Of a stretch of DNA of 64,000 nucleotides, positions 1 to 12,899 are shown in pieces. The stretch is taken from positions 108,025,142 to 108,089,141 of the forward strand of contig CM049306.1 in assembly GCA_026874595.1 (NCBI GenBank). The letters are read 5' to 3'. This DNA comes from Sipunculus nudus. Lineage: Eukaryota; Annelida; Sipuncula; Golfingiida; Sipunculidae. The stretch's first letter is position 1. Each line of letters starts with the position of its first letter. Under the pieces are notes generated by a model. The model had not been told where the DNA came from. It saw only the letters and a list, made by a program, of their open reading frames with translations, and did not search any database. The position numbers were made by a program, and so were the translations under genes.

Positions 1-673
1 ATAATCTGGTTATTTGTAAAAAAGTGTCCATTTGTCTTTATTAATATATGTTTATATTTCCTGTTCTCTCATTCCCTCACACAAAGACGCACGAGCACTC
101 ACTCAAGCACAGAGTACGGCTGATGCCGAATTATATGCAGGTTACGGCCCCTAAAGAGAAAATAAATCAAGTTATGTGATCACGATTTTTTAATATCAAA
201 TTTAAAAAAAAATATTGACAGGATCACTTTTTAAATATGTACCTACTATTTATGAAATATAAAATGGTGAAAACTGATGGATGATGACCTTGTATGTGGA
301 GTGCTGGAGTATGCCAATCTACTTAGGGTTTTACAACCATAATAGGACGAGTTTTGACAGACACACTGCATCTCAATGTTGTTAGCGTGTTATTGAGGAG
401 ATTAATCACGTGATATTGTCACACCTCTGTCAGTTACTGCATGGCTGGTGTAACACTGGAGTACCAGTGGTCGGCCCATCGGTCGAAACGTAAAATGATT
501 CACAGGCTATGGCTGACAATAAAGACCCATAACCAATAAATTATACAAATATATATATAACTGGACAGTGTTGGAATGTCCATTATAATTATTGGTTTTA
601 GTTAATAATCGATAGTCGATAATGATCTATAACTGTAGAAAAAGCGAATTAATTTGAAAGCAAAGTCAAATAA

Positions 674-674
<1 letters not shown>
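1..674. other. no recognisable gene
   Basis: A+T-rich sequence with no coding or repeat signature I can name. Two AATAAA hexamers (518-523 and 535-540) lie close together downstream of a CG-containing stretch (460-500). They could be the 3' end of an upstream transcript or of a repeat, or chance. Whether this stretch is 5' flank or an upstream intron of the calmodulin-like gene is undecided. Confidence 0.4.
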
Positions 675-735
<61 letters not shown>

Positions 736-738
736 ATG
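675..738. repeat. TA/TG microsatellite
   Basis: An almost pure (TA)n tract of about 48 bp passes directly into (TG)n with minor interruptions. Confidence 0.95.
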
Positions 739-1095
739 TGTAGATGTGCTTGAAAGCTATGAGTTATGCTATACTTTTTAAATCCTTACGGCAATATTTC
801 ATATAATACACATTAACACTTCACCTATCAGAGCCATAGATAAAGGTATCCGATAACATATCTCGGTCGAAATGCCCAGATACAACGACGTCTGCAATCG
901 TATCCTCCATTTAGATGAATAATAATAAACTAACATTAAGACGACCCGAGTGTATGGTGGGTTTATGTTGCAAAACAGAAAAGGCGAAAGTAAGGACTGA
1001 TAAGAGAGTCCCTGTGGAACGGTAATTATGTATTTATGTACGTGTGTGAATGTCGTATAGACAGTTATGTAGTCAGGTTCACACCATCTGACACT

Positions 1096-1213
1096 GAGAG
1101 TCCGAGTCCAGGCCACTTGAGTCCAAGTTCAAGACCGAGTCCTTGAGGTTCGAACCCTAGTCAACCTTCTTCGAGTACGATTCAGTTTTAACTCGAGTCC
1201 AAGTCTGAGTCCA
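1096..1213 (+). repeat. GAGTCC-rich degenerate repeat
   Basis: Recurrent GAGTCC/GAGTCCGAGTCC/GAGTCCAAGT motifs separated by diverged copies. Similar stretches occur at 2271-2345, 4616-4760 and, in GACTCG-rich form, 46560-46680, so this is a dispersed family and not an isolated low-complexity tract. Confidence 0.65.
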
Positions 1214-1315
1214 AAACAAATATTCTTTATAACAATTGTTACGGAACCTAATATAAAAAGATCACGTATGCGTGATGAACACAAATTTTGTAATGGAGAT
1301 AAAAAAATTAAATTC

Positions 1316-2051
1316 TGTAACACTAGGCAGCGTGAAATGTCTAAGGGAATGAATAAAGAAGTCAGTGTTTTTTTTGTTAACAAATAACTATAATTTATTC
1401 TTAAAACAACCCTAACATTACAATACACTAAATCAATACAATTATACAGTAAAACAGCGGTATAACAACAAGTCAATACAATCACATAGAAAAACAATGC
1501 GCACAGTACCTGGATACCAACACCGTCACCACGATAAGTCCTTTTAATGTAAACTCTCGGAGAATGACAGTCTAGTGTAAAGTTCTTGCAACAACCCAGA
1601 AAGTAAACTAAAGTCCAAATGCATAAAATCCAGGAGAAAGTCTTTGAAAATGTATTATTGCCGCATTCGTCGGATAAGGTCCTAGAATCTGACACACGCT
1701 TCTGCGTCCGCTGGAACCCTCTCTGCTCTCTGCCCTCCCATTCTAAAACACAGCCCCTTTATAAACCTTCACACCTCAAGCCGAGAATTTTCCACTTCTC
1801 GAACAGTCTATAAGATCTTGCACAACACAGGAAACACACGTTTCAGGAATTCTCTAGAAAACATCGCTGTGCGTACCTCCACATACCAGGGCCGTCACGT
1901 GACCTCGGCCAGGCGTGAAAACTCAAGGCTAACATATGACAACGAGAGTTCAACCAGTACGGATTAAACATAGAATGTATAACGCGGCCAGACATGAGTG
2001 CCACAACAGGAGTTACGCCCGTGTCACATAATAAAAAGAGCACCTGTAACA
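1316..2051 (-). mobile_element. probable solo LTR of a retrotransposon
   Basis: On the minus strand this 736-bp stretch starts TGTTACAGGTGC and ends CTAGTGTTACA, the TG...CA form of an LTR. In the same orientation it has a TATA-like TTTATAAAG (about 1757-1766) in a GC-rich context, then an AATAAA about 360 bp further on (near 1394-1399) followed by a T/A-rich region, the usual U3-R-U5 order. AATT lies one base outside each end (1311-1314 and 2053-2056), a possible target duplication. No internal gag-pol sequence and no second LTR are present. It sits between two GAGTCC-rich blocks, as if it had inserted into that repeat. The superfamily cannot be fixed from an LTR alone. Confidence 0.6.
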
Positions 2052-2270
2052 CAATTTAAAATGTAAATTTCAGACAATCATGTACATTTCTTAAAAGTTA
2101 GTTCACACATGTTTATACTATAATGGTTAAATAAATATATGGCTCCCGTTGCTGAAAAAAACTTGGTATTTATATAGAGTGTTATTATTTAGAGGTTTTC
2201 TGGTTGTATTTCGCACATGTATATACATAAGTCCTTATCGTAAGTGACATTTTTTTTCTATTTGATTCGT

Positions 2271-2345
2271 GATGGACTCCTCATGATTTCTAGAGTCCTT
2301 ATACCACCGAGTCCGAGTACAAGTCCGAGTCCGGACTCGGGTACT
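2271..2345 (+). repeat. GAGTCC-rich degenerate repeat, second block
   Basis: Contains GAGTCC, CCGAGTCCGAGTAC and AAGTCCGAGTCCGGACTCGG. Same motif and orientation as 1096-1213, on the other side of the probable solo LTR. Confidence 0.6.
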
Positions 2346-2713
2346 ACATCACTGCTAATAGAAACATAAACAATTTTGATTTTTTTACAATATATGTATA
2401 TGTGTGCATAATCGCATTACCCTAAACTGTAAGTTAATAATAGCATTTTACGACCCTACGTTAGTCCGCTACATTTGAACACGTGAATATATATGATATT
2501 TCTGTCAATAATATATTTTTAAAGAAAAATAAATCAAAAGAACCATCGGGGAATCTCATTATCTCTGAGTCTCGATCTGGTTTTACCAGCCTAGTGTTTC
2601 GGGTGGACGATTCATAAAATGAATCGCATAAAATGCATTACGCATGCAGCAGAGAGGTCAATTAAATATGTGACACGGTTAGCAGTTTTTTCATTTCTTG
2701 TTCTTATTTGCAG

Positions 2714-2857
2714 AGTTCAAGGAGGCGTTTTCCCTGTTCGACAAAAATGGAGACGGATACATTTCTTCTAAGGAGCTTGGGATCGTTATGCGATCTCTGG
2801 GACAAAACCCGACCGAGGCGGAACTACAGGACATGATCAACGAAGTGGATTACGACG
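2714..2857 (+). CDS. calmodulin-like exon: EF-hands 1 and start of 2
   Basis: A T-rich tract ending in ttatttgcag precedes the exon, and the donor is gacg|gtgagc. Split codons at both ends give phase 1 entry (g|ag = Glu) and phase 1 exit (g|gt = Gly). The 49 residues run from [10 protein letters not shown] through NEVDYDG and match calmodulin residues 11-59 at about 43 of 49 positions by eye. Loop 1 is [12 protein letters not shown], with ligands D1, N3, D5, Y7 (carbonyl), S9 and E12. The exiting helix keeps [20 protein letters not shown] unchanged. The start of loop 2 has Tyr where calmodulin has Ala (DYDG). The 144-nt length equals the vertebrate exon. The upstream exon that should supply the start codon is not recognisable in the 2.7 kb to the left. 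In-frame ATGs near 2698 lie in the splice-site region and are not the real start. Confidence 0.9.
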
Positions 2858-4299
2858 GTGAGCTCACTCCCTGTGATTAAATACAACAGCTTTATAAACG
2901 CGGCACGGGCCACATGAATGTATGTAAATGTGTGCTTCCTCCTATTTCAGTCCTGATTTTAGATCCCTTAATTGAAAACCTTTTAATGAGATCTTTTTTT
3001 GTAAAATCTCAAAAGTAACATAAAACAACTATTTAGATTCGATCCATTTAATCATATATAGGCTATATAAAAAGTTTTTGTGAAAATAACATACAAAGAA
3101 CCATTTTATGTCCGTATAGGGGTACATGCTACGCTCTGAACACAGCGCGTGACCTCCCGGAGACCTTCCACTCACTAGCTGTGAGAAATGTTAAAATTCT
3201 TTAGGTTAGGCAAGCTGCCAAACACCCAGCAAACTGACGCTGGGTAACGAAAACTAATTGGCTCAGCGTGCAAACAAAGATGGCAGCGCCCATGCCGGAG
3301 TTCGTTGTGTGGCACAGCAACAGAGGAAATTTGCAAATAGTCGGGGATAATTAAGTGAACTCAGGCCACATCAGCAAGTTAGTATAGAGACTGTCCTGAA
3401 AGGTTACGACTGCATTTTGTATATTCCAACGGAGGGTGTGAAAAGATTACGCAGGAGGGTGGCACTGCCTGATGGCCATACCTGACGGCAACCGCGGTTT
3501 CGTGCAGCGGTTACAGTTGAGCGAATAGTTGAGCTTATGGAGCGTAGGGTACATGCCGATCACGAAAAATACAGATCGCATATGTTCCGTATCTGGATCG
3601 TAATTTGAAGATTGTATTTTGCACCTTTATGAAAAAGGTTACACTTGAGTTTTAGGCATAATTATGAAATGCTTATATTTCATATTTAATACTCAATAGT
3701 TTGACAATGGCAAGACAGTATTAGTAACTCTCGCAAAAGAAAATAGAAAGGAAATATTTGATGCAAATATACAGGTGTTTTAATTGAAAACCTCCATGAC
3801 ATTGTGGTGGCTTCTTCAAGAGAAGTTTATGTTACAATTATAACCAACAGCTAGCTAGACCACGTCTGTCATCAGTTTTCCTAGACCTAACAGTTTATTC
3901 ATTATTCTGAAAATGCTATATATTATTAGCTTTTAAATTATTTTTTTTACTCCAGTTTCTGTGAAGGGTATGGTGTTGGTTGCCTTTTAAATGAATACCA
4001 GGGTATTGATTCAGTCAGCAAGGGGTAAATCTTTTCAATAGTTGATGATGTTGTAAAACTTAAAAAAACTCGATTGCAACCCTTTGATAAAACGGACTAT
4101 AACAGCAATAATAAAAATAAAAAGAAACCCTAACCGAGCATATTATCACTGATGAACATATAAATTGGATTCGCAGCTTCAACCTTTGCATAAATCATGA
4201 GCCCTACAAAAGATTATTGAAAATGACCCCTGACACAGACATCGTAATGAAATAAATGTGAATGAAATCAACACCCCTGACCCTGGACACATTACCTCG

Positions 4300-4400
4300 G
4301 TCTTGAAAACCAGCTGTGACACTGAAACTTACAAAATGACCTGCTCGTTTCAGGTGCCTCGCCACACCTGTATGCACTTACAAGTATGATGAACATAGGG
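4300..4400. repeat. dispersed repeat, copy 1
   Basis: The stretch with cttgaaaaccagctgtgaca and ctgaaacttacaa resembles 5608-5700 (caaaaccagctttgacactg, aaacttacaagg). Two diverged copies 1.3 kb apart in direct orientation; family unknown. Confidence 0.4.
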
Positions 4401-4615
4401 ACTCAACCTGGAAATCAGAGTTCAGAATCATAGAACATCATGTCCTTAACATTAAATGCATTCTACTGTATTCTTTAATTTTATAGTTTTAAACAAGATT
4501 CCAGTTTTGTCAATAGTGTAGGTGGAAAAATAAAATTATTTTTTTCTTTAATAAACTTATAAACAATTACTTAATTCTTCTAAGTGGTGTTTATTAGTAA
4601 CTGTAATGTAGTCGG

Positions 4616-4760
4616 CCGGGTCACCACCCTGAAAGGCCAAAACAGAGTCCGGGTCACAGCCCTCCAAGGCCAAGACCGAGTCACCACCAACCAAGTCGGA
4701 TTCCATGCAACCTTTATATTCAGTATCTGAATTCTGGTCCGAGTTGATTCATTAGGCCAT
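4616..4760. repeat. GAGTCC/GGCCAAGACC-rich repeat
   Basis: Short imperfect units such as ggccaaaacagagtccgggt and ggccaagaccgagtcaccac. Related in motif to the blocks at 1.1 and 2.3 kb. Confidence 0.5.
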
Positions 4761-5607
4761 GACAGCCTATACCGTTTTGTCTGTGATTTTTTAAAACTAA
4801 TAAATGAACGAAAATCAAATGAATATTGCACGGAGTATGTAAAACATTAAGCAAATACGTTGAATTTCATTTTTCCCGACAATTACTTTAAAAACCTATT
4901 ATCACAAAAAGATCGAATGTGTTATAAATATGTACTTCGTGGTGATACGATATGTCAGCTGTAAACTGTTTGCCACTACACAAAACTGCGTCATACTGAG
5001 CTCATTCATGAAATTTCATTCTGATACACATTCTTGTTTCTTGTCAGAAATAATATGAAAAAAACTGATAACAAAAGTTGTGTTTTTAACAGCTTTTTTG
5101 TAAAATGCATTTTTACAGCGAGAATTACTGACATACAACTGGATTTATCTCACATCTTACAAATAAGCCCCGCGTGAACATACCGCGGGTCAGCGAGGCC
5201 AAGCAGAGAGTGAAGCTAGCACATGTACCCACACTCATATGATTGAATGCCTGTGCAAATAAATTCATGTGAGACATGTAGCCAATAGCGATCGTTACCA
5301 AAATTTACAAATGAACGTCTAATAAAAATGACAGATAACAAGTTATGGTGACCTCTGTCAAAGCCGGTTCAGGCTTGACACATACAGCAATCGATACTTA
5401 CTAGCGTCCTGGCATTTTTGTCGGATGAGAATCGATGCATGCATTGAAAAAAATGTCGCTTATATCATCAAGTATTATCATTATAGCTAAAACTTATAAT
5501 ATAATGTAGAGTATCGGTGTTTTGATTATATCTTGATATACTTGCCTTGGAGAATAGCATTACGAACATAATGCGAGGTACAACTGACATCTCCGACCCG
5601 CACTAAA

Positions 5608-5700
5608 TCTTGAAAGGTCAAAACCAGCTTTGACACTGAAACTTACAAGGTATGATTTGTTTGTTTCTGATTCTTCCACGCACCTGTGTGAAGTGGGGCT
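5608..5700. repeat. dispersed repeat, copy 2
   Basis: Direct-orientation partner of 4300-4400, sharing the 'ccagct-tgacactgaaacttacaa' core and a later cacctgt motif. Confidence 0.4.
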
Positions 5701-6319
5701 AGTTGTTCTTCATTATTAGCATTTTATTAGCTTAAACATTTGCTTATACGAGAGAAAACATTTTCTGTATAGTCCAAGTTATTATGTTGTGGTGACATAT
5801 ACCATAACATCACCTTTGAGTCATATTTTGATAGAGGTGGAAGTGGAGCCAATATGGAATGAACTTTAGGTTTATAATTTTAAAGTTTCTAGATTATTGT
5901 TAATGCGTAACCATTTTTATTCAGGTAGTAGAGGTAACTAATATAATTATCCATGCCTGTATCACTGAAGAATTGTTTTTACATTGTGCTTTTTTGTATT
6001 ATATTTCATGCTTACATATATAATTTACCACGTATAAAGGTACAAACAGATGTATTAAATAAGCATCAGAGTCAAATTTCAATTCTTGTCAAAGGTATTT
6101 GCTTTAATTCACTTCAATGAACCACAACTGTCAAGAAATTACTACGTCTGTTTACTGATCGGCTTCATCGGGTCTTTCTTTTACCCACCAACGCACATAT
6201 ACACACATGCGTAGGTTTATTGTTTCATTATAAAATATTATTGAAGGCGTTAAGGTAGGGATTTGCCACACCGTTGTTTTACTAGGTGGGAACTTTGAGT
6301 CAGTCTGTATGGGAGAATT

Positions 6320-6537
6320 CAGGGGCGGATCCAGGATTTAGGAAAAGGGGGGGGGTCCAACCCAGGAGGACAAATGAAAACCCTTTGAAAAAAGGTCTTC
6401 AGGTCTGAAACGGGGGGGGGGGGGGAGTCCAGGCGGCAAAATTTTGTCTGATGCAATTAAAAAAGTTGTTTCTGATGAAAAAAAGGGGGGGGGGGGGCGG
6501 ACCCCCTGGACCCCCCCCCCCCCCCGATCCGCTTCTG
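6320..6537. mobile_element. hAT-like MITE, copy 1
   Basis: Starts CAGGGGCGGATCCAGGAT and ends with the near inverse GATCCGCTTCTG. The interior has long G runs at the left, C runs at the right and the phrase gaccccctggaccccccc. CAGGGGCGGATCC is a typical hAT terminus. GAATT is present on both sides (6315-6319 and 6538-6542), shorter than the 8-bp hAT target duplication. Related copies are at 30831-31009 and 51828-52003. It is non-autonomous and has no transposase. Confidence 0.7.
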
Positions 6538-6838
6538 GAATTAATATCTCAACATGTCGACCAGTAGGCGAGCGGCGTTTCATTCATCGATTAGGTCCCC
6601 ATTATGGAACACTTTCATGGGTATTAATTCATTGAAAGAGGGGTTTTAGAAAGGTGAGCTGGGCTGATTGATGGTAAGAACCTTATGTACAGCGCCTGGT
6701 AGCGTTATGATTCTCTATTACACATCCGTCCCATAAAGTGATCGATGATACCACACCTTTGTGTGGAAGACGGAAGCCGCAGTGAAAACAGCACTGACTG
6801 GGAAGAATGAGATTCAACAGGCTACGGGGACTTAATAT

Positions 6839-6931
6839 TCATGTGTCGGGGCTCTCTCTAGGATACATGTGTCGGGGCTCTCTGGTACATGTGTCGGGAC
6901 TCTATGATACATGTTTCAGGGCTCTCTGATA
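6839..6931 (+). repeat. about 25-bp tandem repeat, 4 copies
   Basis: Four units of the form tacatgtgtcggggctctct, with decay in the last two. Confidence 0.8.
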
Positions 6932-7031
6932 AATTTCTCTCTAGCGTTAGAAACCTCTGCAAATCAGCTTGCGATCCTTGGCAACTTGTCTCACCCCGGG
7001 AGTCAATCGTTGAAGCGCTATATTTATTTCA

Positions 7032-7061
7032 ATTATTGTGTCTATATATTGACACAATAAT
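7032..7061. repeat. short inverted repeat
   Basis: An 11-bp arm (attattgtgtc) and its exact complement are separated by 8 bp of TA-rich loop. Probably incidental in A+T-rich DNA. Confidence 0.6.
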
Positions 7062-10000
7062 CATCTATATTTCTAGATATATCAGATAGGATGCAGTCCT
7101 ACTGAAGAACAAAATCTCCTAAAATTAAAATGTAGTAAATAAAGTTAGCAGGCTAGTATTTGAATAGTTGAGTGATATGCGTCCACACTGGATCTGATAC
7201 ATTTGTATATCATCTTTTAAAAAAACACTTCTGTATCTTGAGAAAAAGGGAAAATAGTATAAATCCGAAACTATACGTATAAGTGGTCGTAAACTATTTT
7301 AGGAATGGTATCTGCATATGTACATACGTAACTATATAGCTGTCGATTCTCTGGCGTAGCAATTTAAATAATTAAACAACAATATGTGTATTTATGTAAG
7401 ATCATGGCAAAACTTTATTTAGTTTAATGCCATTAAATTTGTATATCACTGACATGACATAAGTTTCATTCCCTCCACCTTTCGATAAATGTGAGTAATA
7501 ACCCCAATCATAAGTACGGTGGGAAGAATAAAAACAAGTATAAACATTGCGAAAATGAAAAATACAGTTAATAAAAGTAGAATTTGCTGGAAAATGGACA
7601 ACCATCTTGAACCGGAGACCGGACTCGTCCGTTTGTTCTAGTTACCCTGGACTCTGTTAAAATATTCATGGAAAGTAAAGTAAGAATTTGTCGGCATTGT
7701 TTTAAAGGTTTAGGGTTGAAGAAGATTTTTACAAGTATTATTTCTAGGCTTAATATTAATATGACGAACAAAATTTATCAAAAGAAACCCGCAAGCACCG
7801 AGGCCGTCGGTTTACATGATACACAAGCAATCATACATGGACAAGCCTACGCACATATCAAGTATGATAGAAACATTACATGTGCCTGTTTTACTGCCAG
7901 GTAAATACATTTTGAAATTATACCAACAGTTTATCTGTTTGCTGTAAAATCCGCCTCAGCGGCAACGTGCAAGGGTCGTTACTAGTGACTTGCGGTAGAC
8001 CCAGCAGAAGATCTCGGTAAATGCTTGACAAAGGAGGCTAATTTAAACTGTAGGCCTACTGTTCTTTACGTATAAAATATTCAGTGGGTACGCGCTGCTA
8101 AGTCGATACCTGATATATAAAAAAATAAATTTAAAGGATATCTGTGCATAATTGACATTGGGCATTAATTATATTTACCGTGAAAGGACTCTAAAATGCA
8201 GAACTAAGATATCCTTAATATATGGCAGAAATGGTTTTACCTTCCCCCAGTATGTCGTGTTTATTCCCAGGTCAGCGTCACTCTATGCTTTTACCTTAGA
8301 AAACCCGTCATTTAACACACCTACATTTTATGTAGAATGTATGTGATTTCTGATTTATTTTGCGTGCAAATAATGAACTTTTTTGTAAACAAAAATTCAA
8401 ATGTGCTTTGATTATTTTGCGGCCCCCCGTATGTTATAAACACGTGTTTATAGACAGAACAAACAGCTTGTTTGCGGTGGGATAGATGTTTTCTGGCTTT
8501 TTTAGTCAACATACGCGGGTATTGGAATAGGCCCCTTTATGGCTCAGTGCGAGAGAATGCAATATGTAGTTATTTGATACATGCTCCAAATTAAATATTG
8601 GAAAGCTGATTATCCACAGGGAAAAGCAGCAGAATGCTGTGTGAAATATTGGTATGTCATTACGGACGGTGTATGATGGAGTCCCAGCCCATATCCATGA
8701 AGGAAGGCCGTAGGGCTGTCCCCCGGGGCCTGGCAGCTTAGAGAACAGCAAGAGGTTCATCACCAACCCCCATCAAGCCCAGAGCCCTATAACATGCAGC
8801 TTGACATCCATCAAACAGCTATTAGTTATATTATGGTATTTGCTACAGATCGCATGTCGGCTCTCATTGTTGATTGTCCTATGAACTACGTGCTTTGACA
8901 CCAATTGAAGGAGTTGGTCACGTGTTTCTGGCGTCTGTACGCCCAGAGCCCTATCTTCAGTCTAGGCTTTATAGTGCTATTTCACTTCAAACAGTGCGAC
9001 TGACCTCGTATTTTAAACAATGAGGTCACCACCTACTAGAGATCATTACTTTATTAAAAAAAAAGTAAATTAAAACCAAAATTATAACATACAGAGAACT
9101 TGGTGAATGTGCTCGTAAAATGGACGCCCGCGTATCTTGGTGTGATTAATTGTGATTGATTGATAATCTATTGAGCGACCAAGGGTTCCTCGGTCAAACT
9201 ATCCTAGTTACGTAAATGGTAATGCGGACGATTCATCAACCTGAAGGTGACTTATTTGTTATGATAACATTAATCACAAGAAGACATGTCATTTACGGAA
9301 GGACCAGAAAACTAGGCGCCACTCAAAACTGTTTGCCGGAGGTGATTTGCTTCATATATACAGCCATTCGCATTGTGACAGTGAGAAAAATATGGTACCA
9401 TAATTCGTATGTCTATATATAGGCCAGGTTCCTTTAGGAACTCCTTTACCAATCGAGATATCTGATACCATGCCATACGGTCAGCTGCTTCCGGCGTAAC
9501 GGGTATTGAAGTGTATTTCAGTTTTAACGGGTTCTATATGCAGGAAATAACGGGCCCGCCTTTATTACTACGTGTTTTGGAAGCCATCGGAAGCAATCCG
9601 ATCGCCTTTCGTTCCGCTATAAGCGTATCGATAAATTAGCTTCCTGTCTAGCAAACATCTGTGAGTCATGATTCATTTCATAGTCACTCCTGCCGGGAAC
9701 GCTTGTTGGCATAGTTATGAACTCTGACAGCAGTTAGACATTTGTTAAGAAAATGTTAATTTTGTTAAAATTGTCTGGATGTTTACAGATTACTGTTTAA
9801 TATATAACTCACTTATTCTTAAATTATATCTAAAAACTTGACCCCCGGGAAGGTAACGTCCGGACAAGCCGATTCAGTATTCTAAAATCATTTGATGTCA
9901 ATAAGAGGCTAATTAGTTTAACCTTGCCAGCTGTTTCCCATGCGGACTATTAAACTATTAATTTCTTTTTGCTCTTACACGTTAGGCGCGCCATCAATAT

Positions 10001-12899
10001 ATATTTATCTGTCGTATCCTGTTTAAAATATTTTGTTTCGTTCCATACTCAATTGTATTAAAACGGTGCATTATTCAATATGTGAAAATAATCCAGACCT
10101 GTATAGATGTTAAACAAATTTGGAAATTCAGTACCCAAGAAATGCTTATATACAGTCCAGCAACCAGAGACCGTGTCGGAGACAGGACTCTTTAAAATAT
10201 CGAACGAAGTCTCGCATTTTACGAGATAAAATGTTACGTCTTAATCAATCAACAGGATAGGACTATCTGAAGCCACGAGGGTGGTTCAAAAGTAATAAAA
10301 TCATGACCGATAATAGACAAAGACACTAGCAATCAGTGTAGCATTGTTAAAGTGAATTTTATGAAAAAGGATGGGACGAAAGGCATTGCATAATGTCAAT
10401 TGTTATAGGGCAGATCGAGTCTGTCTCCTTCAAGTTGTGGCCTTTGGTATAAATCCTATAGAGCATTTATGTCTTAAAGACGACCGAGTGTCATTTGGTG
10501 AAGCAAATATAAACATTGGTTTTAGTGAGCAGTTTTGATATAAATAAGATCATTGTGCATTTTTTCTTCCAAAAGGGGAATCTCTGGGGATATGAAGATT
10601 CATTGACCGCGCTTCTCATGAAATGAATTTATTGCTTCAGTAGGAAGCGTGGACTGGTCGCTTGTTGAATAACTGACCGAAATTGCCGGATGTCTGAGGT
10701 AATACTTCGATGTTTCAGTCTGTTCTTGGACTGGATTCAGCATCTTGCATTCCACGTAATGCTCACAGCTGTGTGAATATAAAGAAAAAATTCCTTCAAT
10801 GTCTGTCCGTTCATTGTCATTTTTGAACTTACAAGTGGAGATGCCAATCCATAAATCAGTCCAGTTATGGTCGTTAAAAATGATACGGTTATATCTGGCA
10901 TCATTATAATTAATGGGAGACTGCAATGTATAAAAAGGGAACACGGCCAAGGGGTCACAGCTGTTTCCAAATTAATTAGTCAAAATTAATTAGGCCTGTA
11001 TTAACGCGTAATATTATGGACATTTCTGCGTGAAAGCCACAAATTATGTAAAAGGAGACAAACAATTCAGTTTTAAAAAGAGAGTAATTTTCACATAAGC
11101 GTTAATTTAGAAGCTGGCTACATTTTGACAAACGATTCTCAGGAATTATGCTTCATTAGACGATAAACATAACAGTAACTCAGTATAATTAACTGTGGTT
11201 GAAATGACTAAATCAGTGTTTAATTAAACGGAATCTAAAGCCAAAGGTATTGGCCAAAGAGACAATTTATTGCGTACAGTCACGCCATGCAGAGACTGCT
11301 GTCACACCAGCATCATGATTATCAGACCGGAACTCAGTAATGATCACATGTACATAGGCAGGTAAACGTTACCGATATTAAGCGAGTTTTTTAACAACAA
11401 TTTTCTGACCAGTTCCCCGTGCACATTTGGTCGTGTAGACTTGCCAGTAATCAGAATCACCTCCACGATGTTCAGCACACTTTATCTTTATTTATGTAGA
11501 CCACGGTAAAATTAACGCCAGCCTCACGTACCCCTGTCTATGTTATATATATAAGTCCATCATTCCTCCTACTTAAATCTCCGATTCACTAAAGATATGT
11601 CAATTAACTTGTCTGACGACCTACAAGAAATATTGAGAAATAGGTATATATGTACAATTTAACTATCGTACATTCCTTTATTTTTAGAAGACGTTTTATA
11701 TAAAGGATTACGCTCAATATCGAGAACTAACTTTGAATATGCCGCACTTATGGATAAGTACCATTATGTGCAAATGCAAATCGGGAAAACATGAACGTCC
11801 TAAACCAGTCCTCGTTTTCAAAATACTCTTCAACTAAATAAGTGTTATGAAAAAAATTAGTATGAAAGATATTGTGTAGTTGTTGAAGCGACCTCTACGA
11901 GAACAACAAGTGGTAGAACCGTCCTTTTATCGATGGTGCACACAAATGTTGCCTGGTTGTAAAATGGATGGTTTCATGTCAAAAGGGTGAAAAGCGGCAG
12001 CATTGATCGCCGGACAAACAACATTTCGTCTCCCGCATATCTGTACGGGGCATGGTTTAGCTCATTTTACAGAAGGTTGCGTGATTGCTTTTCCCTGCGA
12101 CTGGAACTGCAGGAAATAATTGGCGTGCTTTGATTAGCTATAAAAGACTTCTGTTTCCTTGCATTTGCGCAGAAAACGAAGGCGTCCCGAAGCTGTCAAA
12201 TAAAATCAACACTCGTTATGCCGGTAACAGTTCCGTCTGATGTCGAGGTCCCTTGGGTTCTGCCCCAGGTTCAAAAGCGGCCCATTATAGTGAATGTGTT
12301 ACAACCAATCGCACACACGTCTGTATTACCCTGTATTGTGGCTCGGGGCGTGCATAAAGGCACGTCTATATAGATCAATATCCCACATAATTATGAAAAA
12401 GCCAAACTTAAGATGTCAAGGACATCTCCGTTATAATATGTTATGTTAAAGATGAAGCGTAATGATCTTCCTAAGGAATGTGGAATTGCTATAAATAAAA
12501 GCTCAACTAGGTGTTTTCACTATTTTAAGATAAATCTCTGAATCAATATTATTATTATAACTTTTGTAAGCTTTATGAATAATTAGATATGTGCTTCGTA
12601 CATTCATAAGAAAATTCAGCTCAGCTTGTACATTTTACAGCAAGAAGGACCCTTTACCGAGAAAATGTAGTCCAAGATTTATCTTACAAATTTCAGACTA
12701 GATTTATTTAATATATTTACGTATGTAACAATATTTAATTCCAAATTAGTCTCCATCGACCTGTATGACTACAGTCACTTTATTATAAGACCAATACCGT
12801 TCCTTGGGAGCGTTTCATAACTTTGTTTGAAATCGATAAAACACAATGAAAATTTAATATGACGATCGTTTCACGTAATGAGCTTTTTAACAAACCTGT

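Noticed and set aside
1144-1160. GGTTCGAACC as a tRNA B box
   Set aside because: It is part of the GAGTCC-rich repeat. No A box, acceptor stem or terminator fits around it.
2698-2713. ATG at 2698 as the start codon of the calmodulin-like protein
   Set aside because: It lies in the polypyrimidine/acceptor region. The conserved exon begins at 2714 after cag with a split codon, matching calmodulin gene structure.
10600-10970. 116- and 77-codon overlapping frames on the minus strand
   Set aside because: Two overlapping frames of similar length, no domain recognised, and no splice or conservation evidence.
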